Below are positions 1 to 10,476 of a stretch of 64,000 nt of DNA, piece by piece (position 1 is the first letter of the stretch; every line of letters begins with the position of its first letter). The position numbers and the translations under genes are program-made. The notes below the pieces were generated by a model. That model worked only from the letters and a program-made list of their open reading frames with translations, did not search any database and had not been told where the DNA came from. The DNA is from Vibrio chagasii (GTDB lineage: Bacteria; Pseudomonadota; Gammaproteobacteria; Enterobacterales; Vibrionaceae). The stretch is taken from contig CP090851.1 of assembly GCA_041879415.1 (NCBI GenBank), forward strand, positions 2,666,001 to 2,730,000, given 5' to 3'.

Positions 1-1135
<1,135 letters not shown>

Positions 1136-1304
1136 AAGATTTTGTCGACTCAATGAATACTGATTACATTACATAGTAATGTTGAATTGACTGTGCCGAA
1201 TCTTACGATTCGAATTGGTCACTCAGTTCATTGAAATCAAGTTGAAACCGAAGTTTCATTTTTGATATTCATCAACGAGTGCCCACACAGATTGATAGGT
1301 TTAA

Positions 1305-1319
1305 ATTGTTAAAGAACTT
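1305..1319 (-). promoter_or_regulatory. rrn leader boxA antitermination element
   Basis: The complement reads AAGTTCTTTAACAAT, a clear match to the rRNA boxA element that NusB/S10 recognise to make transcription resistant to Rho. It sits about 170 bases upstream of the 16S 5' end, as expected for a leader. The stretch from 1136 to 1300 is the rest of the leader and 16S processing-stem region. Confidence 0.8.
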
Positions 1320-1358
1320 CTCTTCGTTGTGACTTACATCACTTCGGAAGAGGCGGCT

Positions 1359-1386
1359 ATTCTAGCGACTTAATCTTCAGTGTCAA
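1359..1386 (-). promoter_or_regulatory. rrn promoter (downstream, P2-like)
   Basis: On the minus strand, TTGACA (1381-1386) is separated by 16 bases from TAGAAT (1359-1364). AT-rich sequence upstream resembles an UP element. The start region is GC-rich (GCCGCC), as expected for a stringently controlled rRNA promoter. Confidence 0.8.
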
Positions 1387-1506
1387 ACACTTTTGAAAAT
1401 TAATTTCTACTTTCTAAAAGTAGAAGCGAACAATCGCTTGAAGCCAGTTGCCTAACCAACATTCTTTGCTGAAGCCTTATGGCGTCTGCCGTGTCAGTGA
1501 GGCGGC

Positions 1507-1534
1507 ATTATAGAGATGTCGCTCACATTGGCAA
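1507..1534 (-). promoter_or_regulatory. rrn promoter (upstream, P1-like)
   Basis: On the minus strand, TTGCCA (1529-1534) is separated by 16 bases from a perfect TATAAT (1507-1512), followed by a GCCGCC discriminator. Together with the downstream promoter this gives the usual tandem arrangement of an rRNA operon. Confidence 0.75.
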
Positions 1535-1641
1535 GTGTTTATTTGAGAAAAATGCAAAAACAAGGCTTACATGATGGATAAACCACCAAACCCCTATTTA
1601 TGCAAGTTTAACTACAAAGTACCTACAAACTAATCACAGAG

Positions 1642-1650
1642 TTATCCACA
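1642..1650 (+). promoter_or_regulatory. Perfect DnaA box upstream of the rrn promoters
   Basis: TTATCCACA is an exact match to the high-affinity DnaA box. It lies about 110 bases upstream of the P1-like rrn promoter, between it and the cysH terminator. A single 9-mer can occur by chance, so function is inference. Confidence 0.4.
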
Positions 1651-1679
1651 GGGGTTGTTTTTTTGCCCCCCAGAAAAGC

Positions 1680-1707
1680 AAAAAAGCTGCCCTAAAGCAG
1701 CTTTTTA
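1680..1707 (-). terminator. Rho-independent terminator of cysJIH
   Basis: On the minus strand, AAAGCTGC pairs with GCAGCTTT around a short loop, followed by a T-rich run. It lies just past the cysH stop codon. Confidence 0.85.
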
Positions 1708-1720
1708 ATCAGCAATGAAC

Positions 1721-2497
1721 CTAAATACCAGAGCCATATTGTTCGCCATCGTCCTCATGAAGCCCACATTCTCGCTTTAACCCGTTAAAGCGGGTTTCTT
1801 CTTCTGTCATACCTGGCTCCCACTTCTTAGTTGTATGTGTATCTCCAACTGAAAGGTAGCCCTGCTCTCGAAGCGGGTGATAACTCAAACCGTGCTCTTC
1901 TAAATAGTAGTGAACATCTTTGTTGGTCCAATCGATTATAGGTAAGAACTTAAACACACCATTTTGGATAGATAAGATTGCCAAGTTTGCACGTGATTGG
2001 GACTGCTCTCTTCTCAACCCGGAGAACCAAGTACCAGCCTCAAGTTCATCTAACGCCCTTCTCATCGGTTCGACTTTATTTAGCTTGTTGTACTTTTCGA
2101 TACCCTCTAGTCCTTGTTCCCACAGTTTCCCATATTGCGCTTCTTGCCAATTAGGGCTTTGCTGAGCACGAAATACTTGTAGGTTTAAGGTGAGCTTCTG
2201 GCTTAACTCATCTATAAAACGATAGGTTTCTGGAAATAGGTACCCGGTATCGGTAAGAATAACCGGAATATCCGGCTTTGCCTGAGTGACTAAGTGCAGC
2301 ATGAGTGCTGCTTGGATTCCAAAACTTGAAGACACAACATGTGTTCCTTCTAAGTTTTCTAGTGCCCATTTCACTCTTTCTAAAGCAGTTAGCTGTTCTA
2401 ACTCTGCGTTAATCTGTCCAAGACGAAGTACCTGCTCCGTCTTGGTCAGTGCGAGCAGTTCTGCTAACTTCAATTTTGAAGCGACAGAATTATGCAT
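1721..2497 (-). CDS. cysH: Phosphoadenosine phosphosulfate (PAPS) reductase
   Basis: CysH reduces 3'-phosphoadenylyl sulfate to sulfite and PAP using thioredoxin or glutaredoxin, the step before sulfite reductase in cysteine biosynthesis. The 258-residue protein has the expected family length. Visible marks are the nucleotide-binding SSSFGIQAA segment near residue 56, DTGYLFPET near 82, a [10 protein letters not shown] stretch, and the C-terminal ECGLH motif at 243-247, whose Cys244 is the catalytic cysteine of the family. There are no extra Cys-Cys pairs, so it is the PAPS-type and not the iron-sulfur APS-type enzyme. Its start overlaps the end of cysI by 8 bases, so it is the last gene of a translationally coupled cysJIH operon, and a terminator follows at once. 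Confidence 0.97.
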   Translation of the reverse strand: MHNSVASKLKLAELLALTKTEQVLRLGQINAELEQLTALERVKWALENLEGTHVVSSSFGIQAALMLHLVTQAKPDIPVILTDTGYLFPETYRFIDELSQKLTLNLQVFRAQQSPNWQEAQYGKLWEQGLEGIEKYNKLNKVEPMRRALDELEAGTWFSGLRREQSQSRANLAILSIQNGVFKFLPIIDWTNKDVHYYLEEHGLSYHPLREQGYLSVGDTHTTKKWEPGMTEEETRFNGLKRECGLHEDDGEQYGSGI

Positions 2498-4217
2498 GCA
2501 GATCCCTCTTTGAAATGATCACCTCTTGGATGATGCCAGCTCGGATGGTGAAATCACCGAACCCTTCGTTCTCTTCTCGTTCTGCAGCCCAACGGCCCAC
2601 CAGCGAATCAATCTCTTCTAAGATTTGAGCTGATGTGATGTTCTCTTTATACATCTTAGGAATACGAGTGCCGGCTTTGTTGCCACCTAAATGCATATTG
2701 TAACGACCTGGTGCTTTGCCTACTAAACCAAGTTCAGCCAACATTGCACGGCCACAACCATTTGGACAACCGGTTACACGAAGGATGATGTTATCGTCTT
2801 CCGGTAATCCATGTTTCTTAAGAATCCCCTCAACATCAGTAACAAACTCAGGAAGAAAACGTTCTGCCTCTGCCATCGCTAGTGGACACGTAGGAAATGC
2901 CACACACGCCATCGAGTTTTTACGCTGTTCACTTACCGCGTCATCCATCAAACCATATTGACGAGCTAGCTTCTCAATTTTTGCTTTCTGGCTCTTGGGG
3001 ACACCAGCAACAATTAAGTTTTGATTTGCAGTCATACGGAAATCGCCTTTGTGGATCTTAGCAATTTCTGCAACACCGGTTTTCAATGCTTTACCAGGGA
3101 AATTAAGCAAGCGACCATTTTCAATAAAAAGCGCTAAGTGGTGCTTACCATCAATGCCTTCAACCCAGCCGATACGGTCACCACGCTCCGTGAATTCATA
3201 AGGGCGACTTTCCGAGAACTTAACACCCGCACGCTTTTCAACTTCCGCTTTGAACACATCAATACCTACACGGTCTAGTGTGTACTTAGTTTTTGCATTC
3301 TTACGGTTTGAGCGGTTCCCCCAGTCACGCTGTGTGGTAACAACCGCTGCCGCAACATCTAACGTATTTTCTAGTGGTACAAAACCAAAGTCGTCAGCTT
3401 TACGAGCATAAGTAGAAGTATCACCGTGCGTCATTGCTAAGCCACCACCGACTAACACATTAAAGCCCACCAGCTTTCCATCTTCAGCAATAGCGACAAA
3501 GTTAAGATCGTTAGCGTGAACATCGACATCATTTTGTGGTGGAATCACAACTGTTGTCTTGAATTTACGCGGTAGATAGTTATTACCTAAGATTGGCTCA
3601 TCATCGGTTGTTTCTAATTTCTCGCCATCAAGCCAAATCTCAGCATAAGCACGAGTTTTAGGAAGTAGGTGTTCACTGATTTTCTTCGCCCACTCATAGG
3701 CTTCTTGGTGAAGTTCAGATTCAACAGGGTTTGTCGTACACAAAACGTTTCGGTTTACGTCACCCGCAGTAGCAATTGAATCAATACCAATGCTATTTAG
3801 CGTTTGGTGCATCAGCTTGATATTTGGCTTTAACACGCCGTGAAACTGAAACGTTTGACGAGTCGTTAAACGAATTGAACCATAAGATGTACTTTCATCG
3901 GCAAACTTATCTATTGCTAACCACTGCTTAGGAGTAATGATGCCACCAGGCATACGTGCACGAAGCATAACGTTATGCAGAGGCTCTAACTTTTGCTTGG
4001 CACGCTCGTTACGAATATCACGGTCATCTTGTTGGTACATACCGTGGAAACGAATCAGTTGAAAGTTGTCTGCTGTAAAGCCGCCAGTGATACGATCTTG
4101 TAGGTCTTGCTCAATCGTACCGCGCAGGTTATTACTCTCACGCTTTAGACGTTCATTGTCAGCCAATGGACCAAGTACTTGGCCTAGCACTTCTTGCTCT
4201 ATTACTTGCTTGCTCAT
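2490..4217 (-). CDS. cysI: Sulfite reductase (NADPH) hemoprotein, beta subunit
   Basis: CysI carries siroheme and a [4Fe-4S] cluster and performs the six-electron reduction of sulfite to sulfide, taking electrons from CysJ. The 575-residue protein has the family length. The cluster and siroheme ligands are visible as C-x5-C in [11 protein letters not shown] near residue 440 and C-x3-C in [11 protein letters not shown] near residue 480. The family segments [12 protein letters not shown] near 120 and [16 protein letters not shown] near 520 are intact. Its ATG overlaps the cysJ stop by one base (TAATG) and its end overlaps cysH, so the three genes form one coupled operon. A CysB-dependent promoter upstream of cysJ would be expected, but I could not identify its site. 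Confidence 0.97.
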   Translation of the reverse strand: MSKQVIEQEVLGQVLGPLADNERLKRESNNLRGTIEQDLQDRITGGFTADNFQLIRFHGMYQQDDRDIRNERAKQKLEPLHNVMLRARMPGGIITPKQWLAIDKFADESTSYGSIRLTTRQTFQFHGVLKPNIKLMHQTLNSIGIDSIATAGDVNRNVLCTTNPVESELHQEAYEWAKKISEHLLPKTRAYAEIWLDGEKLETTDDEPILGNNYLPRKFKTTVVIPPQNDVDVHANDLNFVAIAEDGKLVGFNVLVGGGLAMTHGDTSTYARKADDFGFVPLENTLDVAAAVVTTQRDWGNRSNRKNAKTKYTLDRVGIDVFKAEVEKRAGVKFSESRPYEFTERGDRIGWVEGIDGKHHLALFIENGRLLNFPGKALKTGVAEIAKIHKGDFRMTANQNLIVAGVPKSQKAKIEKLARQYGLMDDAVSEQRKNSMACVAFPTCPLAMAEAERFLPEFVTDVEGILKKHGLPEDDNIILRVTGCPNGCGRAMLAELGLVGKAPGRYNMHLGGNKAGTRIPKMYKENITSAQILEEIDSLVGRWAAEREENEGFGDFTIRAGIIQEVIISKRDLHA

Positions 4218-6082
4218 TAGTACACATCCCTTTGGTAACGTTTCGCTTTACGTAAATCATTAATAAATTGCTCTGCCTGTTCGCGGCTTTGATTGCCCTG
4301 CTGTTCAGCAATCGTAATTAGTGCTTCATGTACGTCTTTCGCCATTCGAGTCGCATCGCCACACACATAAAAGTACGCACCTTCTTGTAGCCATTGCCAT
4401 ACTTGCTCCGCCTGCTCGATTAAGCGGTCTTGAACATACACTTTCTCTTTTTGGTCGCGGCTAAAAGCAACATCTAGCTTAGTTAGCGCTCCAGATTTGA
4501 GGTACTTCTGCCATTCAACTTGGTATAGGAAGTCTTGAGTAAAGGTACGGTCGCCAAAGAACAACCAACTCTTACCTTGAGCGCCATTGTTTTCTCGCTC
4601 TTGAACAAAGCTGCGGAATGGTGCAATACCAGTACCAGGGCCGACCATAATGATTGGAGTATTGTCGTCTTGTGGTAGCTTGAAGTTATTGTTGTTCTCA
4701 ACGAACACCTTCACTTCACCACCTTCCTCTAAACGCTGAGCTAGGAAACTTGATGCTCCACCTAAGCGAGACTCTTCACCTTTTTGGTATTCAACCAAGC
4801 CAACGGTTAGGTGAACTTCTTCATCCACTTCAGCTTGGCTCGATGCGATTGAGTACAGGCGAGGTGTAAGCTTACGCAACAGACCTAAAAGCTCATCAGC
4901 CGATAGTTTGGTTTTCTTCTCAGCTAATACATCAACAATTTGCGTGTTGCCCGCGTATTCACGAAGCTTGTCTTTATCCTCCACCAGCTTGATTAACTTC
5001 TTGCTACCAGATAGCTCAGCAAACTTAGTCACAAGTTGAGGGTTTGAAGCCGTGATCTCGAACTTACTCACTAGAGCACTATGGATAGAAAGGTTTTCAC
5101 CATCCACATCTACGCTCTCAATACCCGATAGCCCAACCTTGGCAAGAATCTGATTCGCCAATTCTGAACTGTTTTCATACCACACACCCAGTGCGTCACC
5201 CGGTTGATAAGTAATACCGGACTCATCCAAATCAATCTCAATATGACGAACATCTTTACCCGAATCACGACCCGTGATCTTTTGGCTTGTTAGCAATGTT
5301 GCGGTGTATGGGTTTTGTTTGGTGTACTGTGAATGTCCAGCAGCGGCTTGACCTACTGGTAATTGAACTACCTCGGCCTCAGCGCCCGTCGACAATGTTT
5401 CTTGTACTTGTGATAGAGCTTTAGCACGCCACTCTGTTGCTGCAGCTTCGTAATCCACATCGCAATCAAGACGGTCAACAAATGATTTGGCACCAAGCTT
5501 GGCTAGGAAGTTATCGAAGTCTTTCGCGGTTTGGCAGAAAAACTCGTAGCTTGAGTCGCCCAGACCAATCACACCGTATTGTAAGTTTGGTAGCTTTGGC
5601 GCTTTCTTTGATTGTAGGAACTCGTGCAGCTCAATCGCGTTATCTGGCGCTTCACCCTCGCCATTAGTCGAAGCCACGAAAATAACGTGCGTCTCTTTAG
5701 CTAGGTTCTTGCCTTTGTAATCACTGGCATCGAAAAGCTCGACGGCGATACCTAGGGCTTTTGCTTCTGCCTCTAGTGATTCAGCGACGCCTTTAGCATT
5801 ACCGGTTTGAGAAGCAAAGATAATGCTGAGCTTGCCTGCAGGTTTTGCAGCAACCGCCGCAGCTGCTTGAGTAATAGGTGCGGCTGCACCTACAGGTTGA
5901 GCTTGGCTCACACCCCATAGGTAACCACTGACCCATGCCAATTGCTGAGAAGATAATTCGGAAACAGTTTGTTGAAGATGACCCAGTTGTTGGTCATTAA
6001 GCGGTGCAGCTAATCCAGGTAGCTCGTTCGCCCCAGACTGTGCATTATTATTTTGTGAAGACTCTTTCTTATTTAAAGACAT
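4217..6082 (-). CDS. cysJ: Sulfite reductase (NADPH) flavoprotein, alpha subunit
   Basis: CysJ passes electrons from NADPH through FAD and FMN to the CysI hemoprotein. The N-terminal third is a flavodoxin-like domain ([18 protein letters not shown], then [15 protein letters not shown]). The C-terminal part is a ferredoxin-reductase module, with RLYSIASSQ for [20 protein letters not shown] and [13 protein letters not shown] for NADPH, and the closing RYQRDVY typical of the family. I use the ATG at 6082 (MSLNKKES), giving 621 residues; an in-frame ATG at 6103 would add seven residues but has no ribosome-binding site that I can see. The Ala-rich segment near residue 80 is the usual linker ahead of the flavodoxin domain. 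It is the first gene of cysJIH. Confidence 0.96.
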   Translation of the reverse strand: MSLNKKESSQNNNAQSGANELPGLAAPLNDQQLGHLQQTVSELSSQQLAWVSGYLWGVSQAQPVGAAAPITQAAAAVAAKPAGKLSIIFASQTGNAKGVAESLEAEAKALGIAVELFDASDYKGKNLAKETHVIFVASTNGEGEAPDNAIELHEFLQSKKAPKLPNLQYGVIGLGDSSYEFFCQTAKDFDNFLAKLGAKSFVDRLDCDVDYEAAATEWRAKALSQVQETLSTGAEAEVVQLPVGQAAAGHSQYTKQNPYTATLLTSQKITGRDSGKDVRHIEIDLDESGITYQPGDALGVWYENSSELANQILAKVGLSGIESVDVDGENLSIHSALVSKFEITASNPQLVTKFAELSGSKKLIKLVEDKDKLREYAGNTQIVDVLAEKKTKLSADELLGLLRKLTPRLYSIASSQAEVDEEVHLTVGLVEYQKGEESRLGGASSFLAQRLEEGGEVKVFVENNNNFKLPQDDNTPIIMVGPGTGIAPFRSFVQERENNGAQGKSWLFFGDRTFTQDFLYQVEWQKYLKSGALTKLDVAFSRDQKEKVYVQDRLIEQAEQVWQWLQEGAYFYVCGDATRMAKDVHEALITIAEQQGNQSREQAEQFINDLRKAKRYQRDVY

Positions 6083-6205
6083 GGTCACGACATCCCTAAT
6101 CATTGCGTGACGATAGATTAACCACTCCTTTTAATAACAAGAAAGAATAGAAAAGTATGTTTTATAACTTTTTGGAAGTAAAAAGCGATTAAATAGGTAA
6201 ATGAG

Positions 6206-6436
6206 CTACTGGTTTTCAATACGAACTTGTTGAAAACCGACCGCCATTGCCGACTTAGATGCTAGGTCTAAATCTGCGTAATGACACTCCTCACCATGGA
6301 CATCAGTAAGCAGTACAAAGCCGCCTCCCATATGACGAAACTCCACAACCCAAGACCCTTCTTGTATTGAGGGCTCTATGATGGCTTCAACTAACAAATT
6401 TTCTCGATATAAATTGCGTAATTCATTGAGTGTCAT
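6206..6436 (-). CDS. Conserved small hypothetical protein
   Basis: This 76-residue protein (begins MTLNELRNLYRENL) is acidic and soluble, with no signal peptide or membrane segment. The central part (GSWVVEFRHMGGGFVLLTD) alternates hydrophobic and polar residues like beta strands, followed by an Ala/Asp-rich helical stretch. I recognise the type as a small protein seen in other vibrios but cannot assign a function. It sits alone between cysJ and an inverted-repeat element, and its start follows a plausible AGGGA ribosome-binding site. The length of the intact frame and coding-like composition support a real gene. Confidence 0.7.
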   Translation of the reverse strand: MTLNELRNLYRENLLVEAIIEPSIQEGSWVVEFRHMGGGFVLLTDVHGEECHYADLDLASKSAMAVGFQQVRIENQ

Positions 6437-6551
6437 ATTCCATCCCTTGTTCTAACCCAACAATATAGACCTTATAAGAATAGACGTTAATCAGCTTCCT
6501 GTATAAGGATGGTCGAAAGTGATGAATGTGCTAACTAATTCCAGAAAGATA

Positions 6552-6818
6552 TATACCCAAGTAACCTCAAGATGCTTGGTTCAGCGAGAATGACTCGGTT
6601 TGTAGACGCGGCGACGATTTAAAGGTCTAGTGGGCCTAAATCAAGAATCGACAACAAAGTATACAAGCCAAGACAACTCGCCCTTTGGGAGCGTGTCATT
6701 GAACCGATTACTGCGTCAAACAACTTGGAAAGAGCAAGCTATTCCGCTGCGTCGTTTTCCTTGAACTCGGCTCAATGACAACACTCTGAATCCAGCATCT
6801 TGAAGCCACTTGGGTATA
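6552..6818. repeat. 267-bp intergenic element with 25-bp terminal inverted repeats (element R1)
   Basis: The stretch begins TATACCCAAGTAACCTCAAG and ends with the near-exact complement, about 22 of 25 bases matching, so the ends can pair. Pairing continues inward (TGGTTCAG with CTGAATCCA), and GC-rich segments near 6610 and 6755 are also partly complementary. No open frame of note is present. It fills most of the 450-base gap between the 76-residue gene and the outer-membrane gene. It resembles a non-autonomous mobile element or a structured intergenic repeat. The same TATACCCAA end-word recurs near 41579 in front of another inverted repeat. Confidence 0.65.
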
Positions 6819-6830
6819 ACCAACAGATAT

Positions 6831-6862
6831 AAAAAACGCCACTTAATAAAGCGGCGTTCTTA
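6831..6862 (-). terminator. Terminator of the TIGR04219-type outer-membrane gene
   Basis: On the minus strand, AACGCCGCTT pairs with AAGTGGCGTT (one mismatch), followed by a run of Ts. It lies about 30 bases past the stop codon at 6894. Confidence 0.8.
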
Positions 6863-6893
6863 AAATTGGATTTAGATGTTCTTTAGGGTCGGC

Positions 6894-7565
6894 TTAGAAT
6901 CGTACTTCTGCGCCAGCAAACCAGCCATCTACCATGACAAAGTTTTTACCTAGCTCAGACTCAAAGAACTCATCAGAGTCTAAGTCGATAACACGGTAAC
7001 CACCGCGCAAAGCGATTTCAGACTCTGATACTGGGACTCTGTACTGAACACCCGCCATCAAATCTGTGCTCTTAATACCACTGCTATCACCGAATTCCAT
7101 GGTACCAATGATATCGAAGTTAGTGTCAGGAACGTTGATCTCTGCGTTGCCGTAGAAGCTCCAAGTAAACTCATCAAAGGTCGATGTTTTCGCACCTGTC
7201 GCTTTTGGTTCAATGTAATTCGAGTTTGAGTACTGAGTAAACGTCAGACCCGCATCGAAGTTCATCAACTTGTGCTCTAGCAAGGTGTAGTAGAATGTGT
7301 AGTCGTACTTATCAAAAGCCAATGCATCCGTATCAATAGACGTATAACGGAAGCTAGCATTTGGCAGCATTGGGGCATTATGCTCAAATGCGAAATACAC
7401 AGAAGGAGAGTTAGAGTCTTCGTCTTGTCTCACTTCATTTAGCTTGGTACTTCCCCACCACATATCGGCACCGACTTTAGCCGTGTAAGAAAACTCTTCC
7501 TCAGCAGATACCGCTGAACTTAAAGATAGCATTCCCACTAAAGCAATTAATGGCATTTTATTCAT
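6894..7565 (-). CDS. Outer-membrane beta-barrel protein, TIGR04219-like
   Basis: The product has a clear Sec signal peptide (MNKMPLIALVGMLSLSSAVSA, cleaved before EEEF) and then alternating amphipathic strands, ending in the aromatic EVRF typical of outer-membrane barrels recognised by BamA. I chose the ATG at 7565, which starts directly at the signal peptide, over an in-frame ATG 21 bases upstream. With 223 residues and about eight strands it fits the small TIGR04219 barrel family of marine gammaproteobacteria, whose function is not established. It is monocistronic with its own terminator. Family assignment is by overall pattern (AKVGADMWWG start, ALRGGYR near the end). Confidence 0.8.
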   Translation of the reverse strand: MNKMPLIALVGMLSLSSAVSAEEEFSYTAKVGADMWWGSTKLNEVRQDEDSNSPSVYFAFEHNAPMLPNASFRYTSIDTDALAFDKYDYTFYYTLLEHKLMNFDAGLTFTQYSNSNYIEPKATGAKTSTFDEFTWSFYGNAEINVPDTNFDIIGTMEFGDSSGIKSTDLMAGVQYRVPVSESEIALRGGYRVIDLDSDEFFESELGKNFVMVDGWFAGAEVRF

Positions 7566-7700
7566 TTGAGATAGCTCCAATTCCATATCGTTGTGCTAAG
7601 TGTATGCACATTCATAGATTATTGGGGAAAATTCTACCACACATCTTAAAGACTAAAACGATAAACCGACAGCAAGCCGATATTTGACGGTGTCATGACT

Positions 7701-7922
7701 TTAGTAGCGCCTCTGATTCGAGCTATGTACAAAGTTTTTGAAAAACCACACGCCGATTGCAATCACAATCAACCAAGGCAGTAATTTAAACACCACACTC
7801 ATCATACCAAGCAGCAACATTACGGCTAATGCGACTCCAGTTGCCGCTAATACCGTCATAAAGGTAATGCCTGTCACAAGTAGCGTAGCAACGAAAATAA
7901 GAACAAAGATTAATTCAAACAT
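7701..7922 (-). CDS. pspG: Phage-shock protein G, inner-membrane envelope-stress protein
   Basis: A 73-residue protein that is almost entirely hydrophobic, with two to three membrane segments (about residues 2-20, 24-42 and 46-63) and a basic tail ending RRY. The layout, including the KLLPWL motif in the second half, matches PspG, which responds to envelope stress together with PspA/B/C. In E. coli pspG also neighbours dusA, which supports the call. A sigma-54-type promoter sits about 50 bases upstream (7971-7988), as expected for a gene activated by PspF. A terminator hairpin at 8029-8061 separates it from dusA, so it is transcribed alone. Confidence 0.9.
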   Translation of the reverse strand: MFELIFVLIFVATLLVTGITFMTVLAATGVALAVMLLLGMMSVVFKLLPWLIVIAIGVWFFKNFVHSSNQRRY

Positions 7923-7970
7923 AATGGTCTCCCTAATGAGTTAATGACCTATCTTTCCTAATCTCTAACG

Positions 7971-7988
7971 TTGCAGCTTCTGTACCAA
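7971..7988 (-). promoter_or_regulatory. Sigma-54 (-24/-12) promoter for pspG
   Basis: On the minus strand the sequence TTGGTACAGAAGCTGCAA holds GG and GC separated by exactly ten bases, matching the TTGGCAC-N5-TTGCA consensus well. It sits at the right distance ahead of pspG, a gene known in enterics to be sigma-54/PspF-dependent. I did not identify the PspF enhancer sites. Confidence 0.75.
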
Positions 7989-8028
7989 GTCGCCAGAACC
8001 AATAAAACCCTTATTTATCAATAAAATA

Positions 8029-8061
8029 AAAAGCCACACATTCTCATGCGTGGCTTTTTAA
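8029..8061 (-). terminator. Terminator of dusA
   Basis: On the minus strand, AAAAAGCCACGCATG pairs with ATGTGTGGCTTTTT around a small loop and runs into a T-rich tail. It lies between the dusA stop and the pspG promoter. Confidence 0.85.
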
Positions 8062-8104
8062 GCAAATTAGAGTGGTAAATTTAGCCTTTAATGGCGAATT
8101 TAAC

Positions 8105-9085
8105 CTATACGTTCAGCTCTTTAGGAATCTTAGCCAATGCTGTCTGCATGACTTCGATGCCCGCGCCTTTCTTATGCGCATTTTCGCTGATGTAACGACG
8201 CCATTGTCTTGCCCCCGGCATGCTTTGGAACAGGCCAAGCATATGACGAGAAATGTGTCCTAGGCTTGCACCCTTTGAAAGCTCACGTTCGATGTACGGG
8301 TACATCTCTTCGACAACTTGCGAGCGTTTCTTGATTGGCGTATCTAAGCCGAAGATCTGTTGGTCCACTTCCGCCAGAATAAATGGGCTATGGTAAGCCT
8401 CGCGACCGATCATCACGCCATCCAGGTGCTGAAGATGCTCTTTTGTCTGCTCTAATGTGGTGATGCCGCCGTTTACTGCGATCACTAGATCTGAGAAGTC
8501 CTTCTTGATCTGGTAAGCTCGATCATAATCCAGAGGTGGAATCTCACGGTTCTCTTTCGGGCTAAGACCACTCAACCACGCTTTACGTGCGTGAATAGTG
8601 AATTGCTCACAACCACCCTTTTCAGAAACCGTTGAGATGAACTTCGTCAGAAACTCATAAGAGTCTTGGTCATCAATACCAATGCGAGTTTTCACCGTGA
8701 TTGGAATATCAGTCACTTCTTTCATTGCTGATACACAGTCTGCTACTAGCTCTGGCTCCGCCATTAAGCACGCCCCAAAGCGACCGTTTTGCACTCGGTC
8801 TGAAGGGCAACCTACGTTAAGGTTGACTTCATCATAACCACGCTCAGCTGCAAGCTTGGCACAAGCCGCTAGATCAACTGGGTTAGAGCCACCAAGTTGA
8901 AGAGCCAGTGGATGCTCTTGCTCACTATATTCTAGGAAATCGCCCTTACCGTGTAAGATCGCGCCCGTTGTTACCATTTCCGTGTACAGAAGAGTCTGCT
9001 GAGATAGCAAACGGTGAAAGTAACGACAGTGGCGGTCAGTCCAATCGAGCATTGGAGCGACAGACAACCTACATGAATGTGTCAT
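8105..9085 (-). CDS. dusA: tRNA-dihydrouridine(20/20a) synthase
   Basis: DusA is an FMN enzyme that reduces uridines 20 and 20a in the D-loop of tRNAs using NADPH. The protein opens with the family signature [15 protein letters not shown], carries the active-site [19 protein letters not shown] region with its catalytic cysteine, and shows the FMN phosphate-binding NGGITT and [11 protein letters not shown] segments. I take the ATG at 9085 (MTHSCRLS), which gives 326 residues and the family N-terminus; the longer in-frame start at 9142 adds 19 residues with no family counterpart. It is transcribed alone, divergently from zur, with a terminator before pspG. Confidence 0.96.
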   Translation of the reverse strand: MTHSCRLSVAPMLDWTDRHCRYFHRLLSQQTLLYTEMVTTGAILHGKGDFLEYSEQEHPLALQLGGSNPVDLAACAKLAAERGYDEVNLNVGCPSDRVQNGRFGACLMAEPELVADCVSAMKEVTDIPITVKTRIGIDDQDSYEFLTKFISTVSEKGGCEQFTIHARKAWLSGLSPKENREIPPLDYDRAYQIKKDFSDLVIAVNGGITTLEQTKEHLQHLDGVMIGREAYHSPFILAEVDQQIFGLDTPIKKRSQVVEEMYPYIERELSKGASLGHISRHMLGLFQSMPGARQWRRYISENAHKKGAGIEVMQTALAKIPKELNV

Positions 9086-9397
9086 GGCAAAGTACCCTAG
9101 TAGCGAGTCAAACAAAGATGCTGGAATACCCAGCAAAAGCAAAGTCGGCTATTGTAAAGGCTATGCTCTGTTTGTGCTATATGAACTTTGCCTCACACTT
9201 TTTTATAAATCATTCACCAGATCTCTAATTCAGCCTCACTAATCAGTTATGCCTTGAGTCACAATGTCATTTTGAGTTACCTTGTCTTATTCAAAGTCGT
9301 GGGTCACAATACGCTCTGTACCTGACTTTAATAGAAATCAATGGCTCCTTAGCCGAAATAACCTGAAAATAGGGTTTGTTTAAGGATGTCCGATTGA
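9086..9397. other. Intergenic region between dusA and zur
   Basis: This 312-base divergent gap must hold promoters for both genes. AAGGA at 9382-9386 is a ribosome-binding site for zur. I see no repeat, RNA gene or convincing Zur palindrome in it. Confidence 0.5.
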
Positions 9398-9856
9398 ATG
9401 GTGAAGAATTTGGACCACACATTAATAGAGCAAGTTGAAGGGATATGCGCATCGCGTGGCGTTAGATTAACGCCTCAAAGAAAGCGAGTGTTTGAGCTCA
9501 TCCTCTCTAATAAGAAAGCCTCTAGTGCTTATGAATTATTAGAGCAATTGAAAGTCAGTGAGCCGCAAGCCAAGCCACCTACAGTATATCGCGCTTTGGA
9601 TTTCTTGTTGGAGCAAGGTTTCATTCACAGAGTTGAGTCAACCAATAGCTTTATATGCTGCTGTTCTTGTAACGCCAACAAACATTTCTCCCAACTACTG
9701 ATCTGCGATAAATGTGGCACAGTGGTAGAACTACAAGACGATTCCCTTGTGACTCTGCTCGCGAGTAACGCTGAGAAGCATGGCTTTCAATTGACCAACC
9801 ACGTCATTGAATCGCATGGCATTTGCCAATCTTGCTCCTCCGATATGAAAGAATAA
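9398..9856 (+). CDS. zur: Zinc uptake regulator, Fur family
   Basis: A 152-residue Fur-family metalloregulator. The N-terminal winged helix (VRLTPQRKRVFELIL, then KPPTVYRALDFLLEQGFIHR) binds DNA and the C-terminal half dimerises and binds metal. Structural-zinc cysteines are visible as CDKCG in the middle and CQSC at the end. An unusual CCCSC cluster precedes KHFSQLLICDKCG. The HRVESTNSF and NHVIESHGICQSC segments resemble Zur more than Fur, so it probably represses zinc import when zinc is plentiful. The start follows AAGGA at 9382. The CheX-like gene begins only 17 bases after its stop, so the two are probably cotranscribed. Confidence 0.9.
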   Translation: MVKNLDHTLIEQVEGICASRGVRLTPQRKRVFELILSNKKASSAYELLEQLKVSEPQAKPPTVYRALDFLLEQGFIHRVESTNSFICCCSCNANKHFSQLLICDKCGTVVELQDDSLVTLLASNAEKHGFQLTNHVIESHGICQSCSSDMKE

Positions 9857-9873
9857 GATTATAGAAGAACATT

Positions 9874-10335
9874 ATGCGCGCTGAATTTGTAAACCCGTTT
9901 TTAGCTTCTTTGATGAACGTTCTAAAAACGATGGCTTCTCTAGAATTGAAGCCACAAAAACCAAGAGTTAAGAAAGATGAAATCGCTCGTGGTGATGTCT
10001 CTGGTTTAATCGGTATGGTTGGTCCACAATCTCGTGGTTCAATGTCGATTACCTTTGATGAAGGTCTGGCTCTGGAAATCATGGAAAACATGCTTGGTGA
10101 GCGACCAAACGGTTTGAACGAAGAAGTAACCGACATGGTTGGTGAGATCACCAACATGGTAACTGGTGGTGCAAAGCGTATTCTTGCGGAAAGCGGCTTC
10201 GACTTCGACATGGCAACACCGATTGTGGTTTCTGGTAAAGGCCACACTATTCGTCACAAATGCGAAGGCGCAATCATCATCATGCCTTTCTCATCTCAGT
10301 GGGGTAATGCCTTCATCGAGATCTGTTTCGAATAG
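9874..10335 (+). CDS. CheX-like chemotaxis phosphatase domain protein
   Basis: A 153-residue cytosolic protein with the CheC/CheX/FliY fold. The active-site helix motif E-x2-N appears in VGEITNMVTGGAKR near residues 95-100, the residues that in CheX position the water attacking phospho-Asp on CheY. LNEEVTDMVGEITN and the preceding GSMSITFDEGLALEIMENML match CheX proteins. It would speed CheY-P decay, setting the length of chemotactic responses, or act on another response regulator. No other chemotaxis gene lies nearby except the chemoreceptor at 46 kb. It follows zur closely and ends in its own terminator. Family is well supported; the partner is inferred. Confidence 0.85.
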   Translation: MRAEFVNPFLASLMNVLKTMASLELKPQKPRVKKDEIARGDVSGLIGMVGPQSRGSMSITFDEGLALEIMENMLGERPNGLNEEVTDMVGEITNMVTGGAKRILAESGFDFDMATPIVVSGKGHTIRHKCEGAIIIMPFSSQWGNAFIEICFE

Positions 10336-10359
10336 AAATAGTTACAGCAAAATATTTAG

Positions 10360-10390
10360 AAGGCTGGCGTCGATACGTCAGCCTTTTTTA
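10360..10390 (+). terminator. Terminator of zur-cheX
   Basis: AAGGCTGgCG pairs with CGtCAGCCTT, followed by a run of six Ts, directly after the CheX-like gene. Confidence 0.85.
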
Positions 10391-10426
10391 TTACCTGCAA
10401 TTCAACCATTGCTTACCCTATAGATA

Positions 10427-10456
10427 CAAAAACGCCAACCCTAAGGTTGGCGTTTA
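10427..10456 (-). terminator. Terminator of pgi
   Basis: AACGCCAACC pairs with GGTTGGCGTT around CTAA. On the minus strand it is followed by T-rich sequence, just past the pgi stop. Confidence 0.85.
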
Positions 10457-10476
10457 CTTTTATGCTATCAACCCAA

